This document shows, one piece after another, positions 13,901-25,418 of a stretch of 64,000 nt of DNA. Position numbers and translations under genes: made by a program. The stretch is from assembly GCA_963377175.1 (NCBI GenBank), contig CAUJNA010003294.1, positions 1,042,001 to 1,106,000 of the forward strand, given 5' to 3'. Origin of the DNA: Effrenium voratum. Taxonomy: Eukaryota > Sar > Dinophyceae > Suessiales > Symbiodiniaceae. The notes beneath the pieces were generated by a model that worked only from the letters and a program-made list of their open reading frames with translations, made no database searches and was not told where the DNA came from. The number at the start of each line of letters is the position of its first letter. The stretch's first letter is position 1.

Positions 13901-15865
13901 GGGCACCGCCAGGAAGTAGCCCTTCCGGAAGCCCGGCGGCTTCTTCGCCGCCGGCGCCTCGCGCGGCCTGCGCGGCCAGAGGCCCAGCACGCAGACCTCG
14001 TCCGGGCCCCGGGAGAAGCGGCGCAGGAAGCCGCCCGCGTGGCAGCTGGCCAGCTTCAGGAAGGCCTCCTAAAAAGCCACGGGCGGCTGGAGCTACTGAG
14101 CTCGGTTGGTCAGTGACCCTGGAGAAAAAAAAGAGGGAAACCCGTTTTGGGGGAAAAAAACATTCTTAGGCGGACAGCCACCAAGAAAAGATGGGAAAAG
14201 GGTTCCACTGAACAACTGAGTGAACTGAGTTGGGATTTCAGATCAGATTCGTGGCTAAGAAACCAACTGCCCCTTGATGCTTCATCTGTTTCATGTCTGC
14301 TCATTGTCTCTCGAATGTCTCCGATGGCTGGCTTCTTCCAGAGAGCAGCTGGAAAAAGTCAATTCTTCCACCAGACCCTTGGACCATACCCTTTCAGGGG
14401 TTTTTCGCCAGGAGTGAATGCCCTCTTTCCCACAATCATGGCAGTAGACAGGGCGTCGCCTTTCTTCATCAGTGTGGTCTTCCACCTCTCCACTTCCATT
14501 GGAACGAGGCAGATATCCCGATGATCCCAAGACATGGGTGGTCCCCTTTTTTGGATGGTTGCAATCGGAGGCCTTAGAAGGAAGCCAACCACCCAAAGGA
14601 ATTGGTCCAGCCAATCTTCAGAAACGTTCCTATGGGTCCAACCCATTGTTTTGTGTTGATGTTTTTCGACCTCCGCAACGCTTTTCCCTGCCCCGGTTTT
14701 CCCTTTCCTTCCCTTTCCTCAACTTACCAGGAACCGAACCACATCCCCAAAAAGACCGGCCCATCCCTCCGATCCGCGCACTTGCGCGAAACTCGCGCGG
14801 TGCCGCGCTTGCAAGCGCGCGCCTGATCCCCCCCCGCACGGTGCCGCAAGCGAAAGCAAGCGCGGTTGCCTGGGGCATCTCCGGGTCGTGGGGCCGGAAG
14901 AGGCAGAAGGCCAAAGACTCCACCAGCGGCTCCGACAAGGCCTCGCTCCGGCGCGTGCCGCTGAGGCGCCCCACGGCCCAGAGGAAGGAAGACACGATCT
15001 GGCGGAAGGCCCCGAAGTCCAGGCGCCACATGAAGCAGATCAGGCGAACCTGGCAAGTGACAAGTGAGATGAGCTGAAAGGAAGAAACCAAAACGCCAGA
15101 TCAGAAAGCATGAAAATGGGACGGGCTGCAGGGAAAAAGGGACCTCTGCGGTCTTCACGAGACCAAGGACCTGCTTTGTTGGCCAGAACGCAAACAATTG
15201 CCTTGAGCCGCGCGTTGCCTGCTGTTTGCACAAACAAAAACGGGAAGAAGCCAGCTTTCCGGCCTTGGTGCAAAGATGGGTGCGGCTTACTATCACCAGC
15301 AGCATCATGAGGTCGAAGCTCTGCACGTGGCTCTGGCCCGCTAGCAACACTCGCGCAGCTTTCTGGTCCAGCTGCAGCTGCTCGGCCACGTCCGATAGCG
15401 ACAGCCGCTCCTCGCGTGGCCGGCACTGCACACACTGAGTTGTAGTCATATCCTTGAGGCATACAAGCAGCAGCCAAATCGCTTCCCTATCTCCGCTGCT
15501 TCACTCATGACTGCAGCATCTCATTCACCCTTCTGGTTTGTCTCTGGCTTGGTCCTTCATGTCCGAACCGAGGTCACACACTCCCCACCTGCTCTTTTGG
15601 CTCCCAACCCCACCGCAACCCCAGCCCACCCCACCCCACCGCAACCCCCACCCTACCCCAGCCCACCCCACCCCACCCCACCCCGCAACCCCCACCCCCA
15701 GCCCATGTGTCTTCCGTCCTGCTCACGGAAGGCTTCGAAGGCCGCCTGCAGCTGCTCCGTCCGCAGCCGCAGCAGCGGCCGCAGCTGCGGCGCCAGGTCC
15801 GCGGGCGCCGCCGCCAGCAGCTCCGCCAGGCCCGGCAGCCAGGCCGCGGAGCCCCCGGCGCCCAT
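7960..15865 (-). CDS. 13-exon EF-hand-like protein, about 620 aa
   Basis: Exons read downward: 15865-15719, 15410-15297, 15049-14870, 14068-13889, 12927-12829, 12354-12267, 11288-11182, 10881-10801, 10621-10520, 10415-9891, 9636-9574, 8707-8630, 8058-7960 (stop TAG). They total 1863 nt, an exact multiple of three. The start ATG sits in GCGCCATGGGC. Every acceptor is AG|G; by my placement the 12 donors are one GT, seven GC and four GA. The seventh donor can slide 3 nt. The N-terminal third is hydrophobic-helical and Ala/Leu-rich, and the middle is charged. Around residues 465-480 a segment with FDAIDGEHTGLVPIE resembles a degenerate calcium-binding loop, with the position-12 acid displaced. 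I do not recognise the family, and the calcium role is inference. Exons 3-6 and 8-11 read as confident coding; the exon 6/7 junction is the least certain. Confidence 0.6.
8511..8580. repeat. (AT)n microsatellite in an intron
   Basis: Alternating AT with GT interruptions. It lies downstream of the 8707-8630 exon, inside the last intron of the EF-hand-like gene model. Confidence 0.85.
8735..8850 (-). repeat. dispersed repeat copy B, inverted relative to copy A
   Basis: The reverse complement reproduces the blocks of 7,076-7,190, including ATGGCTGTGGCTCAAG, AATGGAACCC and GTGGAAACATGGAAACC. A third, weaker piece lies near 8,925-8,960. The copy sits in an intron of the EF-hand-like gene. Confidence 0.55.
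8985..9175 (+). repeat. TTGGTTGCC-type tandem repeat
   Basis: Repeated TTGGTTGCCTA(C/T) units grade into GTTTGCTTGCTTG units. It is intronic low-complexity sequence. Confidence 0.6.
13350..13405. repeat. two tandem copies of a palindrome
   Basis: GTTCACATCACGTGAAC and GTTCACATCATGTGAAC occur 25 bp apart within the repeated unit ATTCGTTCACATCA. The second copy has eight-base arms around a single central base. The site is in an intron of the EF-hand-like gene. It could be a protein-binding dyad or just a short tandem duplication. Confidence 0.6.
13760..13880. repeat. (CTCCC)n/(CCTCCCCT)n pyrimidine repeat
   Basis: A long C/T-only tract starts about 10 bases inside an intron, just after the GC donor that ends the 14068-13889 exon. 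If that intron were retained, the minus-strand frame would stay open through it as a Gly/Glu/Arg repeat. Confidence 0.85.
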
Positions 15866-16375
15866 GGCGCATGAAGCCCGAGGCGCCAGCGATGCTCCAA
15901 GCGTCACCCAGGGACACGAGGCCAAAGACCCGGTCGAGCAGCTTCGCAACTGATCCCATCTGCGTTGGCTTCCTTTTCTGTTTGCTCTAAGTTTGAAGGG
16001 TTCTTATTGATGCTGTCAAAAACCACCCAAGAAGGCAAGGGCGTTTGCTTTGGTGCTGTCCATGCACATGGATCAGAGCTGCAGGCCAATCATGTGATGG
16101 GTGCCCTACGACTGACAGCCTGACTCTACAGCCCTCGGCTGCGCAGCGCGTCTAAGGATGCTAACAAAATGAAGCCTGGCAGGCCTGCGTGCCAGCTCTT
16201 CCAGTCGCAAGCCTTACCAAATTGGCGCATCCGCACGGGCAGGGCTTGGGTTTTGCAGCCACCTCATTCTTTGAGTTAGCGTACGTGCGAAGTGAGACGG
16301 TGAAACTGACCAATGGCCTTCTTCATCCCTCTGCCTCCGCCTGACACATGCTTCAAGCCATGGGCACATGGGCTC

Positions 16376-19300
16376 TTATTTCACTTTCTTCACGCCGCAA
16401 GAGGACTTGTTAATCACCTGAAGAGTGCAACAGGCATAAACTTGCTGAAGGATGGCAACTGGGACGTTGCCAAGTGCGAGTACTAGCTCTTGCAACTCCT
16501 TCCATTGCTGTCTCCCGAATGCCTTGGCAGCTTCCTCCTTGAGTCGCTCGCGCTCCTGCACCAGTTGACCCCCTACAGGCATAACATGTTCCGCATCCCA
16601 AGGCTTGCTTAATCACGTACGGGCCCCAACATACAGCTGTATGTGCTTGTGTGCGCGCGATATTGATTGGCATGTGTATGTGTGTGCGTGCGCGCACATT
16701 TCTGTCTGCTGTCTCTGTTTCTGCTTCTGTATCAGTCTCTAACTCTGGTCTTTGAGTCCGTTTCTGTCCCCTCTTTGTCTCTGCCTGTGTCTGTTTGATC
16801 CTCTTTATGTTTGCTCCAGAAAGCAATAATGCAGCTGCGACTCCTGTTGAACAACTCCAAGCGCCGACTTCCACTATCATCCACCAAAAAGAGAAACAGT
16901 TTGGGTTTTACCAAACCAGACCTGAATCTCTTGGTTGCTCTTGACCCCCCTGCAAAAAGCTTAACTTTTTGGGGGTTTAGTGGAAAACACCTTTATTTCC
17001 AAAAAAGTGAAAGTCTAAAGATCCCACCCAATAGCAGTCAAGATCTCACCTACGAGGTGTCCGGTCCTCCAGGATCCGCTGAATGTTCAGCGCCTTTGCT
17101 GCTTCTGTATGCTCCTGTCCGTGCAGAGTCGACTGCTTTCCAGCAACTGTTGGTTGCTTCAACGGATTCTGGCGAACCATGCTGGATTTGTGAAGCTATG
17201 TTGGGTGGCTGAATGGGCAATCTTTGTGAACACATCATCGGCATTTCCGACGAGTTCTCCCAATCTGTTGGTGTTGGCAACAGTCTTGCGCTGCTTGCGA
17301 TAAGTGTGCTCTGTGACCGGTCTCCATATTTTGCCATTGCTACGTATTTGGCTGGATCATGGCTTCGCTGCTGGATCAAACAATCATCTTGGACCAGCCC
17401 AAATGGACCCCATTGCCCTGCGAGAGACCTCCCTTACCCCTCCCAAAGGGCTGACCACTTGCACTCCTCAGTGATGGCGATGTCATCCACGTCTGTCAAA
17501 CGCCAATGGCACACCAGCGCCTTGCTCGCAAGGAGGCACCCGTCATGCCTAGCCTTGTCTTTTTGGTCACACCGAAAGATGAAGAAGTTGATATGTATGT
17601 TGCATGTATCCATGCCACCCAATATATAGTGACGATCGCAGCCCCCTCGACTTGACAAAGTATGGAACACATGCTGGGTCCAGAAACCCCTGAGAAGATT
17701 TGGCAGCTTCCACCTTGCCCCCTTGATTCAGCATGCAAAACCACCATGATCGCTATAAAAGGCTTCCCACGCGATGCTTGGGTTCTTGCGACAATAGCTT
17801 GCAAACCAGCGAGAAGCTGGGAGCTCGAGTGGATTTGAGACCAATGCCGCTTGGCACCCGCGCCACCACTGGCACGCTGCTCACCGATTCGGTGAAAGGA
17901 TTGCCCTTCACCTGCGCGGTTGCCAGCTGTTTCGCCCAGGTGTACTTATCCAGCATTCCCACTGCTTGTGTTTTGAAAGGAACTGCACTATTCAGCACGC
18001 AGCCGTTGAAGAACAAGAACACCATGATCTGCGATGATCTGCCAAGATCTGCACCCACATGCCCCCGTCTTGAACAAGCAGGAGTCCATGCCACCCAGCC
18101 GACACATTTGGATGCGAAAACCCGCGAAAATGGTCAACCTCTTGCCCAGAATCTTCGCGCGAAACGCAGTGCCTGCTTTGTTTCCCCCACAATTTCCATC
18201 AGCGGCTTGGCCACATGAGCTCCAACCCATTCGCCACAAGAAGGTGCTCTCCCTTTGGCTTCCCTTCGAAACCCCAACCAAAGCCGTCCAGCGACCCACG
18301 CGGGATTGATTGGCCCAGGGGACCCACGGCCTTGAGCTTCCGCAGCAGAGGCAGCTGCCGCAGGACCTCGCGCAAGGCAAACAGCCAGACTCGGTGTTCA
18401 TTCAGCACATATTATGATGTGATCGGAGTATCTGTATAAGTCGGCTAAGTAATTAATCAATTAGTTAATTGCTTATTTGATTATGAATCAACTAACTAGC
18501 AAATAAATAAACGAAATACATAAATGAATACATAAATAGATAAATAAATAAATAAATAAATAAATAAGCACATATCTAGGCAAATAAACAAAACTGTACA
18601 TATACACATATATCATGTACGCATGCATATTTACGTACGTGTACATGAACATTCGAAAATGTATATGGCCCAAGCATGTGCTCTTACACACTGCACGCAG
18701 CATCGCTAGCTGAAAGAAAACAATGGCCTTTCATGGCTGGTAAAGAATGTAGGTTTGCTTGGGGGCATGATGATGCTTCAACCACTGCGGTTCAAGCTGT
18801 TGCACGTATGCGCACATTCAAACCTGCTCAACCAAAATATGGATGCGGTGCCCTCTCAGGCAATCGCACTTTTGTACATGTTGCAATCTTGCTTGAAAGC
18901 GAAGAGGGAAGGCTGTAAACGCGCACACATTGTCTGCAAAGATGCATAAATAGACTGTGTACTTCATCTTTGCAGAAGTGTATTAGACGATGTGACACAA
19001 AGTCCCTGAGTCGCGCGCATGTTGAACATAATCGATGCATAAGTCGGCTTTCGTGTAGGTCTGATATTAAGGAAATGCGTGCTTTGAACAACTTCGGGGT
19101 ATGTGCAACAGGCACGCAAACAGAGCTGCTTTCTGTCTACATCTGCGTGGCTGCCCGTTGCGGCGCCACACCAAAAAAGGGAGTCCAAATCAAAAGTAGC
19201 AGCGTTCGTGAGGTAATGCTGTCCATGTCGCACCCCTTCATCCTCCCCGAACCATCCAACCAACCAACCAACCAACCAACCAACCAACCAACCAGCCAGC

Positions 19301-22300
19301 CAGCCAGCCAGCCAGCCAACCAGCGAACCAGCCAACCAGCCAGCTAGCCAACCAGCCAGAAAGCCCAGCCAACCAGCTGCCAGCCATAATCAAAAACACA
19401 TCAGCCCCAAAAGAACCTAACAAACATGCACAGCGCGCGTCACCCGAGTGCCCTTCTGCGCAACTGCAGTGGCTTGGCATTCTCCCAACACAACACGGGC
19501 ATGTCTGCGACTCTTATCACGAAATCCGCCGAGCTTGATTAATGATTTTGCTTGTCGAGTCATAATGTAACATTCAAAAAACCAGCCCCATCCGCATCAT
19601 TTCAAGGACTGGACTGGAACTCTGCCCTCCCCCAATTTTCCAGGTCCCAACAAAAACCAGGCCCCTGGCCCCAGCGCCTCCTCCCCCGTCGCCCCCCTTG
19701 CCCCCAAGGCCTCCAAAGGCTTCTCGGTCTCCAAGGCGCAGGCGCTGACGTCCAGCGCCGTCAACGCCTGAAGCTCCTGGAGGTCGAGGGCTCGTGCCCC
19801 GCTTTTTCGGGGACCTCTCACCGGCGGACGGGGCGGATGGGGCGGATGGGGCGGACGGGGCGGACGGGGCGGATGGGGCGGATGGGGCGGATGGGGCGGA
19901 TGGGGCGGATGGGGCGCATGGGGTCTGAGAGCCGTACAGTTCCTATGACTAAGACTTCACTGTTTTTGAGTTTGGACAATTACGCTCAACATCATCAACT
20001 CACGAAATGACCATCCTCCCCCAGCGACTTGCATTGTCATTTTGGGACGCGCGTCCTTGCACACCTTGCTCATTTTCCCGGCCGCTCGCCATGGTCTTGG
20101 GTCTGCCGCGCCTATTCTGTGTTCAAATTGAATAAATCACCTAAAGGCTATGTACTGGCAAATTAAAATCTCTCGGCTGAAGTCACGCCACCAAGGGACT
20201 GTGTCGACATTGGCAGGGACCGGTTGGACAATCCAAGAGCCCCAGGCATGTGACCCCAATCCAAGCACTTGGACTCTACAGTTGGATTGTGCAGGCCCTA
20301 GCTTTGGTGAGCTCTGGTCGACTCGACAGAGGGCAGGTGACCACTTTGACCAGCCGCCCAGTCTCGTCGAAAATCAAGTCGCAAATCTGTTGGCCAAAGG
20401 GCGCGGCAAAGCGCGGGGACTTCACTGCGGTCATGCCTCAGAGGGGAGATGGAATATATCCATGCTACACCGAATCAACTTTTGCTAGAGAAAGGGCAAG
20501 TAAAGTAGCAGCCCGAGTCTCTTGTTACACAAGCCTCCTGTAGCCTGGTTGGATCATAAAAATGCTGGCTGCTGAGTGCACATCTAACACAAGACATCCT
20601 ACGCTCATTTTGACGGTTGCCCTGTTGCGGTCTGTTGCAATGCTTCATAACATCTTACTGTCCGTGTCGATGCTTTGAGTAGCAATGAAGGGATAGCCGC
20701 TTTCACGGCGCAAAGCATCACATCAATTCAACCGTTCTGACGTGTGTGTCTGTGCGTGTTTGGGACGGAGGTGGCCAACATCTAACTTCTGGTGCAGAAA
20801 GATGCAACTGTTCCAACTCAAAGGTGAGACATATCTGGCATCGTTGCATCCTCCTGCGTGTCGTGCTGGAAGGTGCATGATCTTGTCCTCTTTCTTCACA
20901 GTTACACATGTTCCAACGCAGGGCAGTTTGCAAAAGCAAACATGGGTGTGGGCCAATTCGCCCACCGGCAAACCGCAGATTGCAAGGCTGGGTTCCATGT
21001 TCCGCTAGGCTTCCCTGGGCCCTGGCCCCCGACAAAGGGAGCCCCCTTCTTTTTGTGACGCAGCGATTGGGCGCCCACGTGGCGAACGGGCGCCAGGTTT
21101 CGGATCACAGTGCGACTGCCAGGTGGCCATGGGCCCAAATTTTAGGCGCCCCAAATTAGGCGCCCTGGGCCCCTCCGGCTCCAAAGACTCCGCGCCTGAG
21201 AGCTTGAAGACCTGGCCCGCAGAGGTGTAGAAGGCCAGAGATGCGCCCAGCTTCCGGTCGCGGAAGAACTGCCTCGGCAAAAACACGGCTCTGAGAAGGG
21301 CTGGTCGGAGAGGCTGCGGGAGGAACAGCAAGTAGCCCATAATTATTGTCATTCCCCAAATAGTGTTACACTAAGGGAAGCTCCAGCTCGAATTTGCAAG
21401 TCTTCAGTACAGAAGTAGCACGCGAAGCGCGTTTTGCAGCGACGGGTGCAGAGTCGCAACTTTCAGTGACAAAGTAGCACGCGAAGCGCGTTGCCACGGC
21501 CCTAGCTCGAGAATCGCAACTTTTGCGTCCAATGTGGCGCGCAAAGTGCGTTCCCGCAGCTCCTGCTGCAAAATTGTAAGCGTTTGCGTGCAAAGGTGGC
21601 GCGCGAAGAGCTGTCTCACAGCTCCAGCTCGAAAATCACAACTGTTAATCGAAAGTAGCGTTTGGAAGGTGCGCTTTCGCATCTCCAGCGTGAAAATCGG
21701 AATCGCAACTTGAATTTAAAGCCTCGAATCATGGACAAGAGAGGTTGACAAGAGAAAGCGACAGGAAAGGTTGGGCAAGAGATGTTGCAGAGCATCACGC
21801 GCAAGAGGGGCCATCACGCGCAGCTTCGCGCGCAGCATCGTGCACGGCGGCCCGCGCAACGCCGAGCGCGGCATCACGTACAACGTCATGCGCAGCATCA
21901 TGCGCAATCACACGAAGCTTCACGCGCAGCATCGATTCGCAGCATCGCGCGCGAGAGGAGTTGAAGCATGATGCTAAGCTCGCTCATCAGAACTTGCAGA
22001 AGCTTTGCTTCAGCAGAAACGTTGACGTGTTTCTCATCAGCAGGGGAAGTGTCAGAGTTTATTGTGCTTCTATGCTTCCGGCCACCCGTCGTCAAGGTAA
22101 GGCACTCTGAAAACCGGGATAATTTCTGTTCGTTAGGTTGCTACCCCAAGCTTGCTTAGAGCAGAGCAGGAAAAGTAACAAAGCACAGGCATGCACCTGT
22201 TTTTCAATGACTGCCCCGTGCAAACAACGGCACTCTCACTGGGGGGAGGGGGGCCAATTAGGGATTGTTTGAAGCAAATCGAGACGAGTTTCAAGTCTGT

Positions 22301-24766
22301 AAGAGTGCTGTCCAAAACTCGTCTCAATTTGCCTTTAACAATTCCCTAATTGGCACCCCTCCCCCTCCAAAGTTCCCGAAGCAGCTAAGTGTCTTAATGA
22401 GCCGACCTGTGAAAAGTGAGTCGTCTTACGCTTGGAGTTACTTGCCCTGCGCTTCCCTTGTCCCTGGCTGCGCGCGCAACTTGCGAGCCCTGTGCCAAAG
22501 CGCTCCACGGCAACGAGCCACTCATCCGCTTGCAGCATCCAGGGACCTCTCAGAATATCTCCGCCCGTTTGGCCTCGAAACGTGGAACGGTGACTGAAAA
22601 AGCAAGCCAGTGGGCCCAGTTCTTGACCGCGCTGTCCCAACTCATCCCCCTCAAACTTTAACTTGCGGGTTAGATGCCACTGAACCCAGGCTGGGAGCCT
22701 TTAAGTTGATTTGCGAACAAAATCCAAGAGCGGCAAATCAACATGCTTCAAACCATTTTTCAAAATGGACCGCGGCCAAAGGAAAGCAATGAAATCATTG
22801 ACTAAGGGAAGCTCCACAATCTGCAACAAATGTTCTGCACCACGCGCTGGTTTTTGTACACATTAGGGACACTTCTGTATGAGTGTGTGTGTGTGTGTCT
22901 GTTTTAGGAATCGGACCACCCAAAAAAGGGGATGTCCTTTTGCTGTCCATTCACAACCCACCTGTTATTCTGCGTCTTTTCTTTTTATTTTCTTGGGGGG
23001 GTCCTTCAAAAAAAATCCCCACTTTCCCCTAATGTGGTATCATGCCGCTGGCATGAACGTCGAGCCACGGGTTGATCGAATGCAAAATGTTCCGATGAAA
23101 CATCGAGCAACTTCCCTCCAATGAGTGGCTTGGCGCCCGTGGTTTGGAGCTTTGGGGATGGCTTGCCATTGTCCCTCAAGTCCCCAAACCGCCAATGCAA
23201 ACCAACAACTCGGCATCTGAATCAAGCAAGCAGATACCAGAACTAACTCTGAGTCTCCATGAGGACCTTTACAATGGGATTGCCGTGCAAGCGGCTCAAA
23301 TGACATCATCTGATTCCCGCCCCACCGATTTGTCCGTGCGCCAAGCGTCCATAGGTATACACCGTGCCATCCCGAAGCTTGAACTCGCACATGTCCACAG
23401 CGGATCCCACTCGGCCAGAGATGCCCTCGATCGCGCCCTCTCCGTCGTTCAGGACCTTCCTGGCAAGTGCTCCCATGGATAAACACACCATGCGACGGAG
23501 ACCCCCACCCCACTTGTTGAGCAGGAATCCTGAAGCTTCTCAAATGTGCAAGTCACCGCGGATTCTAGTTCTCTGTTTGCGGTCTGTGCTGGCATCAATT
23601 ACATGTCAAAATAATATCCAACGTATGTTCTTAAAGAACCCCCCTCCCTCGTAGCCGCTGCTTAGCTTAGTTTGAAGGGGAATTAGAGGCAAACCAGACC
23701 AATGTTGAGTGAAACACACCCTTTTCTCGAAGAAACTCGCATCCGAGTGTCTCCAAGTAGGTGCCCACCAGCTGGTGCCCATCGAACTGCAGCCCCGCGA
23801 TCTGGCGCCCCGCCGGCGCCACAAAGCGCCGCCGGGTCCGCGCTTCGCTGCCGTTGATCGACAGGATTCCTGGCACTGGGCACATCGGACATCGGATCTG
23901 GAAAAATAGAGGGCTTGAAATGTCTTCTTGACTTTTGTGGCCAAGCCCCAAGCTAAGATCATCCACAAATTGCTGAACTGGGGACAGGTCAGCATCACGC
24001 GCAGTGCGCCACCCACCAGGAGCACACCCCACACGGAGGGACTGCACGAACGCCCCCCCCCCCCCCCCCAAACCCCCCACAAAACCCTAGGATTTCTGCG
24101 CCTCGTCCCAACCCAGAACTCCTTCCCTCAGTTTCCTTGCCCGGGGGCTGCCATGGCTGGTGTAGAAGACCACGGAGCTGCCCAGCACGTTGTCCAGCGA
24201 GAAGTCCTGCATCACCGCCACCAGCAGCTCCTGTGCGGGGGGGGGGGGCCTGCGGGAACGCGCTTGGCGCCGCCAGACCTCCGGCCCAAGAAGACATCCG
24301 GAACAATCTGCAGCGTCTTGGGATCAAAAACCTGGAGGTCAACCTTGAACAGAAGGAGCGCCATCTATCCAAAACGGCTCTGAGCGGCTGTGAAACAGGA
24401 GGCAACATAATGTAGACCACGCCCATTCGCTCCTTGGGCTCCAGCTGGAAGGTTGTCATCACAGCCCCGCCCTCCGCGCCATAGTACAAGGTCCTTCCAT
24501 ACTCTCAGGGAGCTCGACCAACCGCCAGCTTCAGCTTAGCTCTGAGACTCTGTCAATTTGTCAAGGGTGATGTAAGAGCAACCTGCTTGGATACTCATGG
24601 ACCCACGACTTCGAGCTTGTGAATGCCAATCGATGGAACATGGTACCAGCGGTTGGACCGTTGAGAATGGATCCGCCTGCCTCCCGTCGCGGAGCTGCAG
24701 TTCGATGCTGTGCACACCTTCCCCAGTGCGGCCCACGATGATGTCCACCACGCCTAGCTCCCGGGC
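16376..24766 (-). CDS. jacalin-like repeat protein, 11 exons, 5' end not found
   Basis: Exons read downward: 24766-24681, 24493-24433, 24230-24152, 23869-23752, 23459-23350, 22546-22504, 21272-21182, 19776-19711, 18366-18331, 17114-17067, 16555-16376 (stop TAA). They total 918 nt, or 305 residues, from the first exon seen. All acceptors are AG|G and all ten donors are GC or GA, with no GT. Two similar modules follow each other. The first has [30 protein letters not shown], then [12 protein letters not shown]. The second has [28 protein letters not shown], then [12 protein letters not shown]. This order (dG, YG..GG, E..v.v, FyTs.G) is what jacalin-like beta-prism lectin domains show. The C-terminal 110 residues are helical and charged with no recognised domain. 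A carbohydrate-binding role is inference. The start codon must lie above 24,766; ATGs near 25,136 are candidates only. Confidence 0.6.
18482..18560. repeat. (AAAT)n microsatellite
   Basis: AAATAAAT repeats with flanking AT-rich degenerate units, inside an intron of the jacalin-like gene. Confidence 0.85.
19251..19375. repeat. (CCAA)n/(CCAG)n tetranucleotide repeat
   Basis: CCAACCAA grades into CCAGCCAG. Frames through it give Asn/Gln/Pro/Thr or Gly/Trp/Leu strings and are not genes. Confidence 0.9.
19823..19922. repeat. 9-bp GGGGCGGAT/C minisatellite
   Basis: About eleven head-to-tail GGGGCGGAT or GGGGCGGAC units. It is intronic, close to the 19776-19711 exon of the jacalin-like gene. Confidence 0.85.
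21366..21720 (-). repeat. about 60-bp tandem repeat with AGCTCCAGCTCGAAAATCGCAAC core
   Basis: About six diverged units combine an AGCTC(C)AGCTCGAAAATCGCAA block with an AAGTAGCACGCGAAGCGCG block. The reverse complement of the array at 62,165-62,440 has the same two blocks in the same order, so both belong to one dispersed satellite-like family. Confidence 0.6.
21785..21965 (+). repeat. short GCATCACGCGCA-type tandem repeat
   Basis: About thirteen units related to GCATCACGCGCA, CAGCATCGCGCG and CAGCATCATGCG, with a period near 12-13 bases. It directly follows the 60-bp array and is intronic. Confidence 0.55.
22241..22370. repeat. hairpin-forming inverted repeat (MITE-like)
   Basis: The left arm 22241-22291 and right arm 22314-22370 are complementary over about 50 bases with a few mismatches. 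Both contain CCAATTAGGGA, CAAAT(C/T)GAGACGAGTTT or their complements. The spacer is about 22 bases. There are no transposase and no obvious target duplication, so a MITE-like element or a structured RNA is possible. Confidence 0.6.
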
Positions 24767-25418
24767 CTTTAGCTTTTGACAACATTCGACCCAACCCGTG
24801 ATCACTTTGACTCCACATGGAGATATAGCGAACCTCAGAGGGTCAGCAAGGGTCTCTATGAAGGCGGAAAAAACAGCCGCCACGTGGCAAGTTGATAGAT
24901 AGGCAGCAACAAAAAACCCAGGATTGGAATGTGTACAAGAAACGGCAGGGGAGCCCCAAACCCAGATCCCATCCCCCAACCGGATATCTGAGACCAAATG
25001 CCTTGCAAAACTAACTGTTAGGGCACTAGCCGCTATCCCATAAACTCGTGACAATCTGCTTCTTGCCCGTAGGCCTGTGCCCCCTGAGGTTCCCCCCCCC
25101 CCCCGTGGGAGTGTGTCGGCAAAAAGTGTCAAGCGCCATGGCCCTAGATTCAAGCATCAAGAATCTTTGGGAGTCATGGGCGTCGGTTCAACAACAGTTC
25201 TTTCTGGAAACAAACACGTGGCAGTCGTGAACTCTCAAAGTAGCCGTGGTCCTGTTGCTGTTGGTTCGCAGACCTGAGATGACGCGAAACCCAACACTCA
25301 GCCGTCCCTCGTGACAGGGCGAGAAGCTGCCTCTCGCGTCTGTCATGGATCTTTTGTAAGGGCGAAAAGAAGACTTCCCAGTCGCAGCCCACAATAAACT
25401 AGATCTGACAAGAAGCCC

